This document shows, one piece after another, positions 21,777 to 33,479 of a DNA stretch of 64,000 bases. This DNA is from Boswellia sacra. Taxonomy: Eukaryota > Streptophyta > Magnoliopsida > Sapindales > Burseraceae. The DNA is taken from positions 682,001 through 746,000 of the forward strand of contig SNVD02013979.1 in NCBI GenBank assembly GCA_013180625.2, written 5' to 3'. The notes under the pieces were generated by a model, which searched no databases, had not been told where the DNA came from, and worked only from the letters and a program-made list of their open reading frames with translations. Each line of letters starts with the position of its first letter. The stretch's first letter is position 1. The translations under genes were made by a program, and so were the position numbers.

Positions 21777-23145
21777 GAACTACTGGAAGAAAAAGAAGAG
21801 CACATTCACCCCATTGATGATAACTTTTCAGATGAACAACTCTTCATTGTATCTTCTAATAAAACTCTCCCATGGTTTGCAGATTTTTTTAATTTTCTTT
21901 CAGCAGAGATGATTCCATTGGAGCTTTCCTATCAACAGAAAAACAAATTCTTTGCTGACGTCAATCATTATTATTGGGAAGATCCCATTCTCCATAGACA
22001 TTGTGCAGATCAAGTTATATGGAGATATGTACCGGAAGAAAAGATAGAAGATATTTTAAAGCACTGCCATGCACTAGAGCGTGGAGGTCACTATGGAGGA
22101 CAGCAGACAGCAGCAAAAGTTCTTGAATTAGGTTTCTTTTGGCCCACTCTATTTAAGGATGCTCATAAGTTTGTTGTCAATTGTGATAGATGTCAAAGAA
22201 CAGGCAGTATTTCTAGACGAAATGAAATGCCATTGAAGAGCATGCTAGAAGTGGAGCTGTTTGATGTATGGGGCATAGACTTTATGGGACTATTTCCATC
22301 CTCTTACAACAACAAATATATTCTCTTGGTAGTGGATTATGTGTCAAAATGGGTTGAGGTAGTGGCAACACTGACTAATGATAGTAAAGTAGTGCTTAAC
22401 TTCCTAAGAAAGCATATTTTTACAAGGTTTGGTATACCAAGACAAGTGATGAAGGCACACATTTTTGCAACAAGCAATTCACAGCTCTATTGCCTAAGTA
22501 TGGTGTAAACCATAGGAAAGCTCTTGCCTATCACCTGCAAACTAATGGGCAAGTGAAGATCTCTAATGTTGAGGTGAATAGAATTCTTAAAAAGACAGTT
22601 GCAAATTCAAGAAAAGATTGGGTAAGAAAGTCGGATGATGCATTATGGGGATAATGAACCGTTTTCAAGACACCAGTTGAAATGTCTCCTATAAGCTAGT
22701 TTTTGGAAAGGCATACCATTTACCAGTCAAGTTAGAGAACAGAGCTTGCTAGGCAATGAATCAATTGAATGGATTTACAAAAAGCTAGTGAAAAACAATT
22801 GTTGTAATTAAATTAGATGGAAGAATTTCGTAATGAGGCCTATGAGAATGCAAAGATCTACAAAGAGAGGACTAAGGCATGGCTGACAAGCAGATTCTTT
22901 GAAAAACCGTTTCACCTGGTCATCCTGTACTTTTGTACAATTCCCGATTGTGGTTGTTGCTAGGGAAACTTAAATCACGACGATCCGATCTTTTCATAGT
23001 AGTCAGGGTTTTTCTATATGGTGTAGTGGAAATTGGACAACCGGCTAAAAGTACACTTAAGATCAATGGACAAAGGTTGAAACCTTACATGAGTGGTGAA
23101 GTGGAAATCAAGAACAACACCAGATTGCCTGATGAAGTTTGAGAG
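21777..23145 (+). pseudogene. Integrase of element B
   Basis: The open part 21909-22508 holds the zinc module (HCHALERGGHYGGQQTA...CDRCQ) and the core start FDVWGIDFMGLFPSS, VDYVSKWVEV and RKHIFTRFGIPRQV. The segment with the second catalytic Asp is damaged (expected SDGG; here a frame change after IPRQVM). C-terminal pieces continue to 23142, including a KINGQRLKPYMSGEV end. Confidence 0.86.
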
Positions 23146-23149
23146 AAAG

Positions 23150-23206
23150 AATAACGTCCGGCTGATAACGTAAAACAAAGTGCTCTTTAGGAGGCAACCA
23201 AAGCTA
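23150..23206 (+). other. Conserved post-pol motif of Athila elements
   Basis: CGTCCGGCTGATAACGTAAA and TTAGGAGGCAACC lie just after the integrase. The equivalent stretch in element C (62670-62712) reads GACGTTAAACCAAGCGCTT and TTGGGAGGCAACCC. Conserved non-coding text suggests a shared signal. The function is unknown. Confidence 0.55.
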
Positions 23207-23369
23207 TATTTTGATCTTCTTATTTTCTTTAGTTGTTTATTTGTTTTCTTTATTTTTAAGTGTGTTTTTCCATTTTTGATTCGCTTTAAGCATTTAGGTT
23301 GGGCCTGTAAGTGTTTTGAGGAAAAATTCCAACTCAAGAATCAAGTTTGAGAGAGTCATGATAGAGATA

Positions 23370-23810
23370 TCGTGCTCTTGCACCATAATCACTGTGCTGC
23401 TATGCCAGCTTAAGACACCATGACTGCGCTCCTATGTAGGTAAATTGTGCCCATGCGCCTAATCATCTTAAATTTTCCCAAAAACCTGTGCCCTTGTGCC
23501 ATATAGGTTGTGCTGCTGCACGACCCAAATCCCAAAAATTAGACTCTTAGGTTGTGCCCCTGCGCAAGGTGCTGCGTGCTTGTGCCAATAAATTTGTAAG
23601 GTTCACTAATCTTGTCCTAGAAACCCGGCGAGCCACCTAATATGCGTGCCTGCACTAAACTTACCCGAATTGAAAAATTGTTATCCTAAGAAATGGCGCT
23701 CCTGAGTAAGTTATCGTGCATGCTTGCGCGTAAAAATTAAGGCAAATTGAATTGGGGTTGACATTGTGCTCCTGTGCAATTTGTCTTGTGTGTCTATGTA
23801 TTTTTAGAAG
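23370..23810 (+). repeat. TGCGC/TGTGCC-rich degenerate tract in element B
   Basis: Many short repeats such as GTGCCCxTGCGCC and GCTCCTGxGxAA occur over 440 bp. It shares CTGCGCTCCTATG with the 3' LTR (near 28172). No coding frame of interest. Confidence 0.55.
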
Positions 23811-24988
23811 AAAAAGAACTTGTTCTAGTTGCCATTTTTCAAACCCACTTCAAACTCTTTCACTCTCCCTACGACGCCATCGTCTTCGATGACCATGGCT
23901 AGCACCGTCGCACCTACATTTCCTTCCCTCACCATCTCCAGTCACCCCTCAACCCACTTTCTTTCTCTTTTTCTCTCTCTACACAAACTCCACTCTTTGA
24001 TCTCTTTCTCCCATGTTTAAGTCATGTAGTCACATCTCACATTTATTTTAGCGGCCATTCTTTCTTTATCTTTTTTAAGTTTACATATATGAGATACTCT
24101 TATTGATATTCAAGTGCTTATGGCTACCATAATGGGTAGATTTGAAATATGGAGTTTGTGCAGATAGAGGATGGCACATTATTGGGAGTTTCTTTGTTTT
24201 AATGTTTTTATTTATGTGAGTTTGAATTTTGTTGCATTGCCTTTGAATGGTTGAATATGAATGCAGTTTATCTTGGGGCCTCATTTAGCTATTGAATAGT
24301 TTATGCTTTCATGAATTTTACATGAGTTCTTTTGTTATTTAAGGTTGTGATTGCTCTATTGTTCAAGGTAGTTTGACATGTGGAGATGGTATATGTATAA
24401 GTTAGGCTAGATGTTTTATTACATCCTTGGAATATAATGGTACAAGATATATTTTGAAGGATGTATTTGGTTATTACATATGCAATTCTTCCAAGTGCAT
24501 GATGTTTGAAACATGTTAATTGAGTTATGGTTGCCATTGTTGCACATGTTTTTGTTTGCCAATTTAATTTTAGACTTAGGATGATGTGATTCTATTTTAT
24601 TTATTTTGAAGAATTTTGAGTATTCAATTGGTTCTGATCCTTTTAGCATGACAAGATAGTTGGTTGATTAGATATAGCTGAATAATGGAAATTGATTGTT
24701 TCTTTTACTATTCATACATTATTTAGTGGTTTTCATTTTGCTACTTTATTATGCATTACGGATTTGACATGATTCGATCATTCAATATATTTGTCTTGCT
24801 CATGAGTTTTTTTTCAAAAAAATAAATGTTTTGGTTATATGTGTTTGCTTTGAATTGTTATTGCTTTTTAGTACAAAAACAATTTTAACTTTTGCAAATA
24901 TAATTCTGGAAAAGACTACAGAAGTCATGCTGGATGTAAGCGAACTTTAAACATTTGCGAGTGTATTGTTTGAATTGTGTGTAGGTCC
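23811..24988. other. Probable leader/intron of the downstream ORF in element B
   Basis: A pyrimidine-rich stretch (23860-24010) is followed by AT-rich sequence and a candidate splice acceptor TTGTGTGTAG at 24974-24983, just before the ATG at 24989. Athila downstream ORFs are thought to be expressed from spliced RNA. No gene is seen here. Confidence 0.35.
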
Positions 24989-25790
24989 ATGGCACCTAAA
25001 AAACGAAAGGTTTCTAAATCCACCGACATCTCCACATCAGCCCCTCCTCTTTCATTTGATCGGCATATCTTCAAAAGTGCTGACACTGTTGCCTGATATC
25101 AAAATATGATTTTAGCCAAAAGCTATTTACGGGAACAAGGAATTGACACCACCAATGTTGTTTATGGAGCACACTAGGCAGGGGCATGGTAGGCATTTAT
25201 AGCCCAGCTTGAGCATGCTATTGTACCCGTGGGCTAAGAGTTCTATGCAAATGCCATTTAGAGGACCCCATACAATATGTATGGGTGTGGGAAGTAAGTT
25301 TCTTTTAGCCTTGCCATCATTAACCAGTTTTACAAGCTGCGCGATATTAGTGAATGTGTTACTACTGGTACAAGCAGAATACGAACTTGACATCCTTGCT
25401 TATCTCACTCTAGCAGATACACAATGGGGTGGGGCTCATCAAGGAAAGGCCAGCATGTTTCCTACTTCTGTCCTGCGTGTTGAGTTACGGGCATTGAACC
25501 TTTTTGTATGTGCTAAGATGTTGCCTAACACTCATCATGGAGAAGTTTCAAAGGAGAGAGCCGCCCTTTTATATGCATTCAAGCATGGAATGTCAACTGA
25601 TGTGGGCTAGTTGATCCCAGACAACATTATTCATTGCACTTAAGCCAAGACCACTGGAGGACTTCCACATCCATCTTTCATCACCGCTCTTTGCCGAGCT
25701 ATTGGTGTAGTTATTGATGTAGCTAAGGAGAGATCACCCCCTTGGCCTATCATTGATATGCGATTCCTCGAGACACTAAAGTAAGCACGC
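24989..25790 (+). pseudogene. Transposase_32 / 'putative plant transposon protein' ORF of element B
   Basis: From ATG 24989 the reading MAPKKRKVSKS contains a classical monopartite nuclear localisation signal. A TGA at 25094 ends the frame. After it AQLEHAIVPVG-EFYANA, VSFSLAIINQFYKLRD, MLPNTHHGEVSKERAALLYAF and GLPHPSFITALCRAIGV are visible across shifting frames. This order matches the Pfam 'putative plant transposon protein' domain found downstream of pol in Athila elements and in many plant genomic fragments. At least five stops break it. It occupies the position of the env-like ORF. Confidence 0.7.
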
Positions 25791-27860
25791 GTGAATACTA
25801 ACATTAGATAGCAACCCCAACAGTGGCCATTGTCTCCATCTCGCCTATTGACTGCTTCTCAATGGATGGACTGTTTTGAGCATGAGCTTCAAGAGGCTCG
25901 ATGCACACTCGCTTCTGTTCGCCATAATGTCACTTATGTCAAGCAAGTGACTACATATATGATGGAGACCCAATGGGTATTCTAGCAATTCTTCATTAAT
26001 CAAGGGGCTGCTCTAGACTTATTTGCACCTCCTACACTCTTTGCTGAGAATGAGCAATAGTCCACTAAAGAGCTTCCTTAGAATCTGTTGATTAATGAGG
26101 AGGATGACGCTATGTGGGAAGGTGATTTTGTCTACACTGGCGCACATGCTGATGATCTTGGAGCAGACCTTAGTGACGTTTTGGGCGATAATCTTCAGGA
26201 TGATCAAAATCCGATATACTCTTGAATTTTTAGGGAAGTTTTCTAAATTTTTTTTAATCTTTCTTTGTTTTTGTGCACATTGAAGGCACTGTGTTGCTCA
26301 AGTTTGGGGTTGCATTACTTTGTTTTCATTAATGGTTGTGTGTTTTTGTTTGTTTTGCATAAAACGTGTTTTGTTTAATGTGTATTTTTATTCAAAAAAA
26401 AATTCTTGCTTGCACTGTGATGGCCAATGATAGGATGATGATTGTTTAACATGAATAACTCTTAGAAATTGAAAAATTTTGCTTGTTATCCTTGGGTTTA
26501 ATTTTATTGATAATTTTGTCTTATTTTCAATTCCTTGAGCATCATTTGAGCATATCAAGTCATGATCATTGAAATTGATTGTTGATTCAAAGAATGCTTA
26601 TGTAGTCCAAATCCTTCATTAGATTTCAAAAAGATTCTAGAACTTGCTTGATTGTTGCTTGAGGCAAAATTATAGACAACTCAGCATTAGGGAATGATTT
26701 AGGCCATCTTTGATTGTTTGTGCATTTCAAGTCAACCCATAATTTAAATTGATCCCTATTTTAGCCTTTTTCTTTCTTAACTCAAAAATTTATCCTAGTC
26801 ACATATGGAATATATCTAAACAGTGTCCCTTACTCATAAACATGTAAATCTTTCAAAACTTTTGTTTTTTTGCATTAATGAGGGAGCATAAGGGAGGATG
26901 GAAGGTGAATTGATGTTATTTTATACAGTTGGATATGTAGTCTTTGAAATTTAAGTTCGTTGCATTCTTTGCATTATTCTCTATATATAAAATAACTTGG
27001 ATAAGCTGGTTTCATAGACTTTTTAGTTTAAGCAAGTAAGTTCTTAGGGATGTTTGAACATCCAGTACTTGAAGGCCAACTGGCTTAGGAGTTACTAGTT
27101 GAAAGCATGTTACACGAACTAAAAAGAAAGCTTAGCAATCAACATTGCACTATCCAGTTGAAAAAAAGGAATTAAAAAAAAAGGAAAAAAGGAGAGAGAG
27201 AGAATCTTGCAAAAGAACTTAAAATGTGAGGTTAGGTGTGTATTTGCAGAAACAATGAGTGGTTTTTAAAATACAAAAAGGGGAAGTGAGCTTAGTTGAA
27301 GCTTGATGGAGTTGCAATGAAAACATTGGTTGCTAAAGTTTGAATTTATATGGAAATATGAGAGATTTTATATGCTTTATGAGTGAATTGAACTAAAAAA
27401 TTTTACTCTTTCCATACCTTTATTACCCTCCATACATTACAAGCTTTGAAAAGTCCTAACTAATCTTTGATATTGAGTTTGTCTACATTAGTGGAGAGTA
27501 GCATGATTAGCAAGCTTATGGAGTCTCAGTTTTCATACAGCACATAAAAATTTTATTTGATTCATTTTGTTGCATAATCTCATTTCAATTACAATCAATG
27601 ATTTGAGAATGACTTATCACACACACTTGAGGAATTGGAAATGGACTTGACAGATTTTAATGAGAATCCTAGATGATTGGCAAGTTTGAAATTTCTTATG
27701 AGTTACAAATGATGCAATTTTTTAGGCCAATCACAGTGTTAAGTACAAGCTCCAATTTGAATGAATAACTTTTGATTCAACTATGCTTCTTTTATTTTAT
27801 CTTTGTTAATTATTTTTTATTGTTTAATTTTTTGTTTTCCTCGAGGACTAGCAAAATATT
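25791..27860. other. AT-rich 3' region of element B
   Basis: No intact gene. The first 250 bp may still be ORF remnant (acidic ENEQ...LIPEEDDAMWEGDF-like text). Around 27060-27120 lies a block (AAGGCCAACTGGCTTAGGAG, then TTACTAG) related to the duplicated motif of element A. A-rich runs occur near 26395 and 27170. Confidence 0.5.
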
Positions 27861-27875
27861 AAGTTTGGGGGTATT
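27861..27875 (+). other. Polypurine tract of element B
   Basis: AAGTTTGGGGGTATT directly precedes the LTR start TGTTAG, a form typical for Athila elements. Confidence 0.75.
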
Positions 27876-29146
27876 TGTTAGTTGAATTTTATTCACTAAT
27901 TCAATAACCTCAAATTTAATTTTTGATTAGCTTTTGAGTAAAATACGAGGAAAATAATGTGCTAATAAGGTTAATTATAGATTTTTTGGAATCAAATTTG
28001 ATTTGTAATAAAGTACAACACAAATAGGAGTTAAAGGGCTTAAAGAAGAAAATTCAAGATTCCAAAAGAAGAGAAGTGGCGCTCCAGCGCAAGACAGGTA
28101 GAGCCATGGCGCAAGTTCCAGCAAAGTAGATAAAAAAATCAGAGATGTGGCACTCCCGCACGGCTACAGCTGCGCTCCTATGCGAGTTCGTATCTAGAAA
28201 AAATTTAGAAGTCGTATTTTAGTTAGGATTCAGATTCCTTCTCATTAAGAGTATAAATAGGCATATTTTAAGTCTTTTCTAGGGTTAGAGAGAAGTCATT
28301 GGAGGTGCTTTGGAGGCTAAGAAAGCGGACTACAACTCTTGGAGGCACAAATCAAGATTGAATCTTCAAGGAATCTTCAAAATTTCTAGTTCTTTCTTCC
28401 TTCTTTGTATTCAATGATTTCAATTCGATTTTGTGTTGTTTGTCTTTACATTATGAATTAAATATCATTTTCTAGGGTTAGGATGTAGCCAAGTTGATAC
28501 TCTAACTATTTTAATTCAATATATTGATGTTTATTCAATCATTGTTGAGTAAATTATTTATATGCTTAATGCTTGTGATTGTCTGACCAACTATTGCATG
28601 AATTGAGATAAAAATTAGACTGAAAAGTTGATTTATATTAGTCCCTGAATAATTTGCCATAAATTCACTTGAGATAGTGATATGATTGTGAGTTATGCAA
28701 CTATGTGTAATTTCTTGTGCTTAACGAATAATTAGAGGTTGTTAGATAAGACAGAGATGTGATTTTCCAATAATTATACATTGTTATTACTTAAGAAAGA
28801 ATAACATATACTTTAGAGAAATTGGTTGTCAACAAGATGATAAACATTAATTAATTTGTATTGAAATAATAGAGTGGATAACTTAGGTCAAACCTGATAC
28901 CCTAGATCTTAATTTATTCGATTCTTATTAATTTAGTTTAAACATTATTTAATTACTTAATGTTTAATTTTCATCTAGTTATTTCGTTAGTTAATTCTTT
29001 TAAATTTGCCGTTAAAATTTTATTATTCAAATAAAATCGGAGTTAGATTAAGTTTAGTAGTCAATACCAATCCCTGTGGGAATGATACTCATTCATCATC
29101 ATATTACTTGTTATGATTCTGTGCATTTGCAGATTTTTGCATAACA
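27876..29146 (+). repeat. 3' LTR of element B
   Basis: TGTTAGTTGAAT at the start and TTTTGCATAACA at the end give a 1271-bp LTR. A TATAAATAG box lies at 28252-28260. The right part has the usual CCAATCCCTGTGGGAATGAT block close to the end. The right flank starts TTAAG. The left partner LTR is outside the window. Confidence 0.75.
28252..28260 (+). promoter_or_regulatory. TATA box in the LTR of element B
   Basis: TATAAATAG lies about 375 bp into the LTR, a plausible U3 promoter position. Confidence 0.45.
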
Positions 29147-32035
29147 TTAAGTATCAAATATATTTATAATTATTTTTCTTATATACATATATTTTGTGTG
29201 CTCAGATGGATATTGGTGTTAATTTTTTTTTTTTTTTTTAAGACCAAATTTGGAGAGCTAACACAGTCGCGCTTGGCTGCTTGCATTCTTTTCACACCCT
29301 TGCGTATTTGTGCTTACTATGTGTGAGTATTATTAAGTTAGCACTTAGTAGATCCTAGACATGCTCTGAGTTCACGCTAGAAGCTTGGAAGCGAATGCAT
29401 TAAATTTGGAAGTCAGAATCGAAGGCATGAAGATGACCTTTTCCATGGATGGGTTCCTTTTGTTTTATCTATGGAACATTGCACGAGCAAGAAGAATAAT
29501 AAATACTTGGCTTAATTCAAATTGTTTAGTATTGATTTGAGTCTAATGTTCGGCCGCAACCTATTTTTTAGGAGTATTGATACACATTCCATAATTTAAC
29601 TATTCCAAAATCATTTACTCAAATGAAATGATGTGAATTTCAAATTGCTATATCACTCATTATATCATCCAATCATCGAGTTAGCAAGCATTAACTAAGA
29701 ACACATAATTTGAAATACAAAAATTGAGATGAATATTGTTATTGATTTTTTAATTAACACAGAATTAAAGTTGAAGCCGCTTGTTCAAATTTCTTACCTT
29801 TGATAGAAATTAATCATTAATGATCATGTTTGTCTTTAATATCAAACTTACAGATTTTGCATGAGTTCTTTTTTATCTATTCACTCTTCAAATCACTTTA
29901 TGACATATCCGTTCATTGTCATATATTTTTCGCCAAAGACATGAAGAGTCTTTCAAGGATAACTTAAACAGCTAAAAGGGTAATTAATCCACTCTCACCA
30001 CTCTATACAATTCTTGGGTGTTACAATAACGTTAACCATTTTTCACATATGTGGGAGCTAAGTCTACAAATAGTTTAAGTTTTTGAGACAAATAGTTGTT
30101 TAATGTTTACCATAAATCATCAAATGAAGTGGAATATATTTCAAGATTCAAAAATAGCTAAGAGAAGAAGATCTTCTTTTTAAGCATATGACTAAAAACG
30201 GTTTTTAGGTCCTAAATGCAAGTAGAGTGCTAGAGCTATCCCTTGTAAAAATCAAATCACAATTCTAATGCAGACTATACGATTCTCCACCGCTGTTAAA
30301 ATATCACAGAAGTTTGATTAATTAATGCGCAACCTCAATCTTTTAACCCTGTAATTTAGCTTGTTTAGTTTCATTTTCTAAGTTATGCAGTTAGGATTTC
30401 TTGCCTTTTTATTTATCTTTAGGTAACAAATGTAATAATTATTCGTCTTTGTAATTTTCTCTAGCAATGTGTAGAACTAAGTGTGAATAAGTATTTCTAC
30501 TTCTTAAAACTTTTGGCCTTTCTTTTTGTTTGAGAAATATACTCGGGCGAGTGTGGATCTCATATCCATTTGCCTTCAAATTGTTAAAGAATAAAATACT
30601 AAAGTTAAGCATATATTTATAAATTTAAACTTTTAAACAAGTGATAGCTTAAAACTTTTAAAAAAGTGACAAAGTTAACATAGTATCAGAATGATATTAA
30701 CTTAACGGTCCCAGGTTCAAGTAAGACCCACTGAAACATGTGAGGACATCAACAAGTTTAAGTCAAGAATACAAATATTTTGTCCAACATTATTAATATT
30801 ATTATATATTCAATAATTAGATGAGAGGATGTGAATAAAAGTTAAACTAAATAAGAGGGATCGTACGGCGGAAGAGAACTTATTACTAAAGTTGCTTTCA
30901 ATTTTTTGGAGCAATCAGATGATTTCATTTGAAACCATATGCTTTCAAGAATGGTTTAACTTCTTGGGGTAACAACTTGTGATGGCGCAGCTTCTAGCCG
31001 TGAAAAAGTTGATTGTCGGTGAAGCTATAGTCATAGTGTTTGGCAAACTTCTAAAGCCGATTCTCCGTGAAGCTACTACTCCAAGAACATAATTTTGTAC
31101 TAAATTTCAAAAACAAGTTTAGAGAAACTTTTAAAAATCTAATTTTAAAAAGTTAAAATTTGAATAGACCAAAATATTATAATTGTCCTCATAAAATAAT
31201 ATAAATCTAAGAATAACATTAAATTCTAAAATTTTAAATTAATTAATTATTTGTTTCACCAATAAATTATAAAATTAAATTTATTTTTTTAAATTAAACA
31301 AAGGCATCGTGTCACTGACTGTTGATGACTTGGTGCATCTAGTGACAACACCACCACCACTATAATCATTGTTAGTTGCTCTATCTAGATCCAATGATAT
31401 ATCAACCATTAACGCCAATGATAAACAAAATCAAATAGATAATCTTTCGACACCAAGACTTTAATCGTTCAATCCTATTTATCATTGGCTTAAAAGATGA
31501 TTCTATCAAAATATCCTAAAAGTGCGATCTCTAGTGATCTTGGTGGTGGCAGCAGTGGTAATGTCATCGGATGGGCTAAATTATTGGCAGCCAGCAATGG
31601 TGATAACTTTGGATTTTTCTTATTTATTTATTTAAATAATTAAATAATAAATATATTTTATTATTTTCTTTTGATTACTTGTAATATCTAAGAAATATTT
31701 TTTTGATATTATAATTTTGAATTATTTTAAATATTAATAATTATATATATATTTTACAAATCATACCTATATTTAGTGTTCATTTTGAAAATTAGTTTTA
31801 AAAATCAGGTTTACAGAACACATATCCCTAACTTTTAGATTTAGGCAACACAATAATTTTTGGAATCATAAATTTTACTAAACACTCTTATCTTTTTTAT
31901 ACAGTATAGCTAAGAGCTAATTTTCTCTATAGCACTTTTTAATACTAATTTTCTATAGCATAACAATTTCAAACAGACTCTATGTCTATTGATGAAGGGA
32001 GGCTATATGCATAATCTTTAGGTAAGAAGTCATTG
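29147..32035. other. AT-rich intergenic sequence
   Basis: No gene is recognised. 29200-29480 resembles 32600-32910 (shared AAGACCAAATTT and ATTCTTTTCACAC). A TAGTATCAGAAT near 30680, followed by GGTCCCAGGTTCAAG, resembles retroelement PBS surroundings. 30980-31985 has MITE-like sequence (GAAGCTACTACTCC, AAGAGCTAATTTTC). Confidence 0.4.
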
Positions 32036-32270
32036 ATGAATATATATATTGACTGTGAGATTGGAAAATAAGTTGCTAATTAAGTTTTTTGTTTGTCTTG
32101 TACGCGGATCCTAATTCTTGCTATTTACTACTATTTATAGGGGCGAAGGCTTGAAATGTCGTCGCCTTTTAATCTCGAGAAAATATCTATCGGACGGTCA
32201 AAAGTGGCATGGAATTCCATGCCGTTCTATCTTAACATCAGCTGCCATAACGAGAAACGGAGGGAAAAAA
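32036..32270 (-). promoter_or_regulatory. Relic of a NAS-type promoter without its gene
   Basis: GAGATTGGAA, CTAATT, TGTTTGTCTTGT, TTGCTATTTA and CTATTTATAG occur here in the same order and nearly the same spacing as in the promoter and 5' leader of the nicotianamine synthase gene (42475-42552). On the minus strand the TATA box is CTATAAATAG. No NAS coding sequence follows where it would be expected (below 32030). Confidence 0.5.
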
Positions 32271-33161
32271 AAAAAAAAAAAACCTGTTATAAATTAAATT
32301 AAAATATCCAGAAGTCAATGTAAATTGTAAAACTTTGGCCAGAGCTGCTGGCCTCTCCAATTAATTAAATACTACCAGAGTTAATTAGAGCAAGTCGCTT
32401 CCTACTTTCCTTATTTTCATGATTAATTAAAAGTGTAATATTAACATATTTTAAACTGCTAATTAGGATCGAGAGATCCATGCATTTGCTTAAACGCCAA
32501 ATATAACTTGTTAATAAAAGTAATTTAGCAGATTCCTATGCCCTACTGTATCTAAAGTTTGCATTTGTGGTTTATTTTTTATTGCACACACATAGCTGAT
32601 CAGTTTGGAAGCCAAGTAGATACTGAAGTTAATATTTTCTTAAAGACCAAATTTAGTAAGCCAAATTCCACGTTAGGCTGTGCACTACAGTATTTGTATT
32701 CTTTTCACACAACGACTGTGTCTTTATGATCTCTGCAATAGTAATAGTATTAAGGTGGCATATAGACAAGAAACGGTTCATGTTCACCCTAGAATATTAA
32801 ACTGAGAAGAAGTCATCGAAATTTGGGGCTGCTAGTCAAGGATCTTTTGATTAACTCTTAAGGCATGGAAAATGCTCGACGCTTCCAACCTTTTATGGGT
32901 ACGAGATACTTCCTGTAAATGGATCTTAGATTAATTTTTTATATTTGACATTTCTTGCGCATTTCTTAGAATTCGTCCTTGATTAACTTATAGCCTCGTA
33001 GTATATATAGAAGTCATATAACCACATGTTTTATAGTAATAACTAATAATTCAATCTAATTTTAATCTTACTCTAGTTTTCAAAAGCAGATAATTAAGCA
33101 TAAACATACTACTATATTCAAATGTTTGTATCGATAAAAAATCTCATCATCATAAGAAAGT
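32271..33161. other. Intergenic sequence, no gene
   Basis: A poly-A run is at 32264-32282. 32600-32910 is related to 29200-29480. It holds no coding frame. Confidence 0.4.
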
Positions 33162-33443
33162 GGAATACTCGTTAACTAATGAATTGCATACGTTGGAGTT
33201 GCCTTTTGAATGATTTCAAAGACAAATTCATATGAATATAATATTAAGTTTGACTAACGTTATTACTAAAAGGGTGTCTGTAATAGACTTTTTTAAATTA
33301 GAGGAATACTCGTTAACTAATGAATTGCATACGTTGGAGTTGCCTTTTGAATGATTTCAAAGACAAATTCATATGAATATAATATTAAGTTTGACTAACG
33401 TTATTACTAAAAGGGTGTCTGTAATAGACTTTTTTAAATTAGA
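33162..33443. repeat. Exact tandem duplication of 141 bp
   Basis: 33162-33302 and 33303-33443 are identical by eye (start GGAATACTCGTTAACTAATG, end TTTTTTAAATTAGA). The lack of differences marks a recent duplication in otherwise old sequence, or an assembly artefact. Confidence 0.92.
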
Positions 33444-33479
33444 GGGTGCTCATTGTAGCATATATTTTTAAAATTAGTG

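Larger units (their letters stand above)
19755..29146 (+). mobile_element. 3' part of a second Athila-type element ('element B')
   Basis: The plus-strand order is protease C-terminal half, linker, RT, RNase H, integrase, post-pol motif, repeat-rich spacer, Transposase_32-like ORF, long AT-rich 3' region, PPT and 3' LTR. The 5' part (LTR, gag, protease active site) is missing from the window because the Tat element sits there. Many stops make it non-autonomous. Confidence 0.85.

Noticed and set aside
30670..30730. Possible tRNA-like or primer-site sequence (AGTATCAGAAT, GGTCCCAGGTTCAAG)
   Set aside because: No cloverleaf can be drawn; at most a decayed retroelement primer-site region.
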